The notes under the pieces were generated by a model, which saw only the letters and a list, made by a program, of their open reading frames with translations, ran no database searches and was not told the origin of the DNA. A program made the translations under genes and the position numbers. A DNA stretch of 9,598 nt from Deltaproteobacteria bacterium (GTDB lineage Bacteria; Desulfobacterota; Desulfofervidia; Desulfofervidales; DG-60), in assembly GCA_021163945.1 (NCBI GenBank), contig JAGGTC010000128.1:1-9598 (forward strand). Direction: 5' to 3'. This document shows positions 5,472 through 9,598 of the stretch, one piece after another (position 1 is the first letter of the stretch; each line of letters opens with the position of its first letter).

Positions 5472-8282
5472 ATGAAGAACAAAGACTATAAGGATACACT
5501 AAATCTCCCCCATACTAGTTTCCCTATGAAGGCCAACCTTACTCAAATAGAACCCAAGATCTTAAAAATGTGGGAAGACAATAATCTTTATCAATTGATG
5601 CAAGAGACATTTAGAGGAAATCCCTTATTTATATTACACGATGGCCCACCTTATGCAAATGGCCATATCCACATGGGGACCGCCCTAAACAAGATACTAA
5701 AGGACTTTGTTGTCAAATCTAGGCAAATGATGGGTTTTCATTGCCCTTATGTGCCTGGTTGGGACTGCCATGGCCTGCCCATTGAACACCAAGTAGATAA
5801 GCTATTAGGAAAGAAGAAAGGGGAAATGGACAAGCTGGCCATTAGAAGGCATTGCCAATCTTATGCAGAAAAGTATGTCAATATCCAGTGTGAGGAATTT
5901 AAGCGCTTAGGGGTCAGCGGAGACTGGAAAAGGCCTTATTTGACCATGGACCCCAAATACCAGGCGACCATTGTCAGAGAATTTGGTAAATTTGTTTTAG
6001 ATGGTAGCGTCTATAGAAGTAAAAAGCCCGTTTATTGGTGTCCGCACTGCAAAACGGCCTTGGCAGAGGCAGAGGTTGAATATAAAGAGCAGAGGGCACC
6101 TTCCATTTTTGTAAAATTTCCATTAATTTCTAAGATTTCTGATAAATACCCAGTCCTTAAGGGAAATCAAATCTATGTAGTCATTTGGACCACTACACCA
6201 TGGACACTCATCTCAAATTTGGCCATTGCCCTAAACCCAGAGTTTGATTATGTAGCCGTTAGGGTAAATGGAGAAGTATTAATCCTTTCAGAAAGGCTCT
6301 GTTCTTTATGCATGGAGGACTTTGGTTATAAAGATTACAAGATATTGACAAAGGTCTCTCCAAAATACCTTAAAGGCAAAAGGTGTAAGCATCCATTCAT
6401 AGACAGGAAATCCATTATTATCCTGGCATCCTATGTAACTTTAGAGGCAGGCACAGGCTGCGTACACATTGCCCCTGGCCATGGGCAGGAAGACTATGAA
6501 AGTGGCCTTTCCTATAATCTGGAGATCTATTCCCCTGTAGATGACAATGGGTGCTTTACCGAGGATGTCCCCTTTTTTGCAGGAAAATTTGTCTTTGATG
6601 CAAATCCATTAATCAATGAAAAATTAAAAGAGGTTGGGGCATTGATTAAAGAAGATACCATTGTCCACAGCTACCCTCATTGTTGGCGCTGCAAGCAACC
6701 AGTGATCCTCCGTGCCACAGAGCAGTGGTTTATTTCTGTGGAAAAGAAAAGGCTCAGAAAGAATGCCTTAGAGGCGATTGAAAAGATAAAGTGGTTTCCG
6801 CAAAGGGGGAAAGAGCGCATGGGGGCTATGTTGGCACAGCGCCCTGATTGGTGTATTTCACGCCAGAGGGTATGGGGTGTGCCTATTACTATATTTTATT
6901 GCAAAAATTGTGGAAATTTTGTTGTAAATAAAGAAATTATTGATTATGTAGCCAGCTTGATAGAAAGGGAGGGCGCAGACTGTTGGTTTATGTATGATGC
7001 CAAAGAATTGCTCCCACCCAATACCACATGTCCTCATTGTGGAGGTACAGAGTTTGATAAAGAATCAGATATATTAGATGTATGGTTTGACTCTGGGGTA
7101 AGCCATATAGCCATTTTGGAAGAACACCCTTATTGGCAAGACTTAAGTTGGCCAGCAGATTTATATTTAGAGGGCAGCGACCAACACAGGGGTTGGTTTC
7201 AATCTTCCTTACTTACCTCAATAGGCATAAAGGGAAAACCCCCCTATAAGGCAGTACTTACCCATGGTTTTGTGGTAGATGAGCAGGGAAAGAAGATGTC
7301 AAAGTCTTTAGGAAATGTTATTTACCCCAAGGATATAATTGATAAATATGGTGCTGAAATCCTAAGGCTTTGGGTAGCTGCATCTGACTACCAAGATGAT
7401 ATCAAACTCTCCTCCAGAATCCTAAACCAACTTACAGATGGATATAGGAAGATCCGCAATACCCTAAGATTTATCCTAGGAAACCTTTATGACTTCAAGC
7501 CAGAAAGCCATTTTATACCATATGAAAGGCGTCAGGAGATTGATAAGTATATCTTGCACTGCCTTCAATGTCTGATTACCCGTATAAGGAAGGCCTATAA
7601 AAATTATCAATTCCATATTGTTTACCACAGTCTACACAATTTCTGCACAGTAGACTTAAGTGCCTTTTATCTGGATATAATAAAGGATCGTCTTTACACA
7701 TTTTATCCAGATTCTATAGAAAGAAGGGCTGCCCAAACTACACTGTGGGAATTGATTGAGGTGATTGTAAGGCTTATGGCCCCTATCCTTGCCTTCACAG
7801 CAGAGGAGATTTGGCAATGTTTACCCTATATAGAAGGGTGGCCAAAGAGTGTACATTTGACAAAGTTCCCTGATGTCAAGCCTGAATATGAGGATGAGGA
7901 CTTAGAAAGGCGCTGGAGGGAGCTCTTGGCCATACGTTCAGAGGTTAATCGGGCCCTAGAGAGGGCACGCCGCAATAAGCTAATTGGTCATTCCCTAGAT
8001 GCAGAGGTAATTATACAGCCCTCACTTACATCAAAATCCATATTAGAACGATATCTGAAGGATCTGGCTACTATCTTTATTGTCTCACATGTGCAGTTAG
8101 TTGATAAATTATCTGAGGTAACGCTAGAGAGTGAACATATCCCAAATCTTAAGATATTTGTTAGGCCGTATGATTTTCCCAAGTGTAGTAGGTGTTGGCA
8201 ACACCACCCCAGTGTAGGGAAGGATCCAGAATATCCTATGCTCTGTGAACGCTGTCAACAGGTGATGAGGCTTTTAAAGTGA
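5472..8282 (+). CDS. ileS: Isoleucyl-tRNA synthetase
   Basis: Attaches isoleucine to tRNA-Ile in the cytoplasm; 936 residues, the usual length for the bacterial type with a C-terminal zinc finger. It opens with DYKDTLNLPHTSFPMKANL, the normal family N-terminus, which fixes this start. The HIGH region reads PPYANGHIHMGTALNK (59-74), with HMGT in the place of HIGH. The editing domain shows WTTTPWT (239-245) and GTGCVHIAPGHGQEDYE (327-343) with H332 and D341, so removal of mischarged valine is expected. Further on are DVWFDSG (536-542), GSDQHRGWF (568-576) and KMSKS (608-612). The C-terminal zinc finger uses C905, C908, C925 and C928; extra CxxC pairs occur at 190/193, 404/407, 477/480 and 520/523. 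No ribosome binding site precedes the ATG and no other usual start codon lies between it and the in-frame stop at 5388. The stop overlaps the lspA start by 4 bases. Confidence 0.98.
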   Translation: MKNKDYKDTLNLPHTSFPMKANLTQIEPKILKMWEDNNLYQLMQETFRGNPLFILHDGPPYANGHIHMGTALNKILKDFVVKSRQMMGFHCPYVPGWDCHGLPIEHQVDKLLGKKKGEMDKLAIRRHCQSYAEKYVNIQCEEFKRLGVSGDWKRPYLTMDPKYQATIVREFGKFVLDGSVYRSKKPVYWCPHCKTALAEAEVEYKEQRAPSIFVKFPLISKISDKYPVLKGNQIYVVIWTTTPWTLISNLAIALNPEFDYVAVRVNGEVLILSERLCSLCMEDFGYKDYKILTKVSPKYLKGKRCKHPFIDRKSIIILASYVTLEAGTGCVHIAPGHGQEDYESGLSYNLEIYSPVDDNGCFTEDVPFFAGKFVFDANPLINEKLKEVGALIKEDTIVHSYPHCWRCKQPVILRATEQWFISVEKKRLRKNALEAIEKIKWFPQRGKERMGAMLAQRPDWCISRQRVWGVPITIFYCKNCGNFVVNKEIIDYVASLIEREGADCWFMYDAKELLPPNTTCPHCGGTEFDKESDILDVWFDSGVSHIAILEEHPYWQDLSWPADLYLEGSDQHRGWFQSSLLTSIGIKGKPPYKAVLTHGFVVDEQGKKMSKSLGNVIYPKDIIDKYGAEILRLWVAASDYQDDIKLSSRILNQLTDGYRKIRNTLRFILGNLYDFKPESHFIPYERRQEIDKYILHCLQCLITRIRKAYKNYQFHIVYHSLHNFCTVDLSAFYLDIIKDRLYTFYPDSIERRAAQTTLWELIEVIVRLMAPILAFTAEEIWQCLPYIEGWPKSVHLTKFPDVKPEYEDEDLERRWRELLAIRSEVNRALERARRNKLIGHSLDAEVIIQPSLTSKSILERYLKDLATIFIVSHVQLVDKLSEVTLESEHIPNLKIFVRPYDFPKCSRCWQHHPSVGKDPEYPMLCERCQQVMRLLK

Positions 8283-8770
8283 AATATAGTTGGTTTTTAG
8301 GCATTGGACTTATAGTCTTTGGATCTGATCAGATAACTAAGTGGTTAGTAGCAAAATATCTCATTCCTTATAAAGACATGATAAAATTGACATCTTTTTT
8401 GAATTTGATCCATATCCGTAATACAGGGGTAGCCTTTGGCATATTTGCCGAAAATCAGTCATTTATTAAGGAGGTCTTCCTGCTGTTGCTTACTGCCATA
8501 GCCATATTGGCATTATTTTTTTATTTATACCGTACCAAAGACATCAATTCTTTAAAAATAATTGCCTGTGGCCTTATCTTGGGTGGGGCATTAGGCAATT
8601 TCGTCGACAGACTATTTATGGGTGAGGTAATAGACTTTATTGATTTTCACATAGGAAAACATCATTGGCCCGCCTTTAATATAGCTGATAGTGCTATTTC
8701 TATAGGTATCTTTTTATTGTTGCTTAATTTGGCCATACAAGACACAGGAAAAAGGGCAGAATTAAACTAA
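8279..8770 (+). CDS. lspA: Lipoprotein signal peptidase (signal peptidase II)
   Basis: An inner-membrane aspartyl protease of 163 residues, normal for the family, that removes the signal peptide from diacylglyceryl-modified prolipoproteins just before the lipid-bearing cysteine. Four membrane segments can be seen (about 3-24, 65-84, 91-109, 134-153). Family motifs are SDQITKW (16-22), IRNTGVAFGI (46-55), GGALGNFVDRL (102-112), GEVIDFIDF (115-123) and FNIADSAISIG (133-143). The catalytic pair is D119 and D137. The start is a GTG within GTGA shared with the ileS stop, with a GAGG about 8 bases upstream, so translation is coupled to ileS. The link of lspA to ileS is a common bacterial arrangement. 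Confidence 0.97.
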   Translation: MKYSWFLGIGLIVFGSDQITKWLVAKYLIPYKDMIKLTSFLNLIHIRNTGVAFGIFAENQSFIKEVFLLLLTAIAILALFFYLYRTKDINSLKIIACGLILGGALGNFVDRLFMGEVIDFIDFHIGKHHWPAFNIADSAISIGIFLLLLNLAIQDTGKRAELN

Positions 8771-9537
8771 TGCATCCTATTATTTTTAGATTTGGCCCTA
8801 TTGTTATATATTCTTATGGGGTCTGGGTAGTTATAGGCCTTATTTCAGGCCTTGCCCTAACCCTAAGGACTGCAAGACAAGATGGAATTCCACAGGAAGT
8901 AATATTTGACCTTGCCTTTTGGCTCCTCTTCTTTGGTATCCTTGGGGCCAGGCTCCTGTATGTAATGTTTGACCTCCCCTATTTTAAATCCCGACCCCTA
9001 GAGGCAATACAGATTTGGAAGGGGGGTTTTGTCTTTTACGGGGGGGTATTCTCTTCATTATTGGCCAGTCTTTTTTATATACGCAGGCATCGCCTAAATT
9101 TTTGGCAAATGGCAGATTTAGTAGCCCCTGCCTTGGCCTTAGGTCAGGGGATAGGCCGTTTTGGCTGTTTTTCTGCAGGGTGTTGTTATGGAAGACCAAC
9201 CCATCTGCCTTGGGCTATAACATTTAAAGACCCCCAGTCCCTTGCCCCAATAGGCACACCTCTACACCCTACTCAACTCTACCACGCCCTCTCCTGCTTT
9301 CTAATTTTTTTTATCCTGATTTTAATAAAGAAAAGAAAATTAACAGCCTATGGTCAAGGCCAACTATTTTTTGTCTATTTAATGTTGCACAGTACTTTCC
9401 GCTTTTTTATTGAATTTTTTAGAGGAGACCCCAGACCAAGGCTTTCCCCCTTCCTCACAATTACTCAAGGCATTGCCTTAATTATAACAATAGGGGCATT
9501 TGCCTTCTATTTATATAGAAGAAAGGCCTCTAAGTAA
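8770..9537 (+). CDS. lgt: Prolipoprotein diacylglyceryl transferase
   Basis: An inner-membrane enzyme that moves a diacylglyceryl group from phosphatidylglycerol to the lipobox cysteine, the step before LspA acts. At 255 residues it is a little short but complete, with about seven hydrophobic segments. Family motifs are HPIIFRFGPIVIYSYG near the N-terminus, KGGFVFYGG (84-92), GQGIGRFGCFSAGCCYGRPT (125-144) with R130, HPTQLY (166-171) and RFFIEFFRGDPR (211-222) with R211 and E215. By my alignment R130, R211 and E215 match E. coli R143, R239 and E243. Y90 stands where E. coli has H103, a substitution I believe is common outside enterobacteria. The start ATG shares one base with the lspA stop (TAATG); the only purine-rich stretch upstream is about 14 bases away, so reinitiation after lspA is likely. 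Confidence 0.97.
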   Translation: MHPIIFRFGPIVIYSYGVWVVIGLISGLALTLRTARQDGIPQEVIFDLAFWLLFFGILGARLLYVMFDLPYFKSRPLEAIQIWKGGFVFYGGVFSSLLASLFYIRRHRLNFWQMADLVAPALALGQGIGRFGCFSAGCCYGRPTHLPWAITFKDPQSLAPIGTPLHPTQLYHALSCFLIFFILILIKKRKLTAYGQGQLFFVYLMLHSTFRFFIEFFRGDPRPRLSPFLTITQGIALIITIGAFAFYLYRRKASK

Positions 9538-9598
9538 TCTATTGACTTGATTAATCGAGCTCCTTTTTATCAAATTACCTTCTGAAGTTGAGTACTTG

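Noticed and set aside
9511..9597. A minus-strand frame open from the right edge for 28 codons, ending inside the lgt 3' end, as if a convergent gene ended there.
   Set aside because: Too short to judge, with no recognisable residues, and open frames of this length are common by chance.
9538..9598. A TTGACT box after lgt as a possible promoter for the next gene, or a terminator.
   Set aside because: No -10 element at proper spacing, no hairpin followed by a T run, and no start codon with a ribosome binding site before the window ends.

Overview
The window carries six genes on about 9.6 kb of AT-rich bacterial DNA. The coding density, the ileS-lspA-lgt gene string, the Gram-negative-like lipoprotein enzymes and the style of the two-component genes fit a free-living, probably anaerobic bacterium such as a member of the Desulfobacterota (former Deltaproteobacteria) or a relative. 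That placement is inferred from gene order and protein style only. No mobile element, CRISPR array, tRNA or rRNA is visible.

Left part (3-1196, + strand): the 3' part of a protein of at least 397 residues that I do not recognise. It runs in from beyond the left edge. Its end overlaps the end of the next transcription unit tail to tail by 28 bases.

Middle part (5346 down to 1169, - strand): a three-gene signalling operon with overlapping genes. In order of transcription it has a 109-residue protein of unknown function, a 926-residue soluble hybrid histidine kinase (CBS-like pair, two GAF domains, PAS, HisKA, HATPase, receiver) and a 361-residue receiver/HD-GYP response regulator with all the expected metal-binding and phosphorylation residues. 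The likely output is phosphorylation-controlled breakdown of cyclic di-GMP in response to a signal sensed inside the cell.

Divergent control region (5347-5471): two good candidate promoters point away from each other. The leftward one gives a short 18-base leader with a clear ribosome binding site and has an inverted repeat over its -35 element. The rightward one is strong, with a consensus -35 and an extended -10, but sits so close to the ileS start that the ileS message should be leaderless or nearly so.

Right part (5472-9537, + strand): ileS, lspA and lgt joined by 4-base and 1-base overlaps. These are isoleucyl-tRNA synthetase, signal peptidase II and prolipoprotein diacylglyceryl transferase, so the last two supply the first two steps of lipoprotein maturation. 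The final 61 bases hold nothing I can assign.

I see no clearly new biological system. The items most worth a second look are the near-leaderless ileS promoter, the unrecognised 109-residue leader gene of the signalling operon, and the unrecognised partial protein at the left edge.
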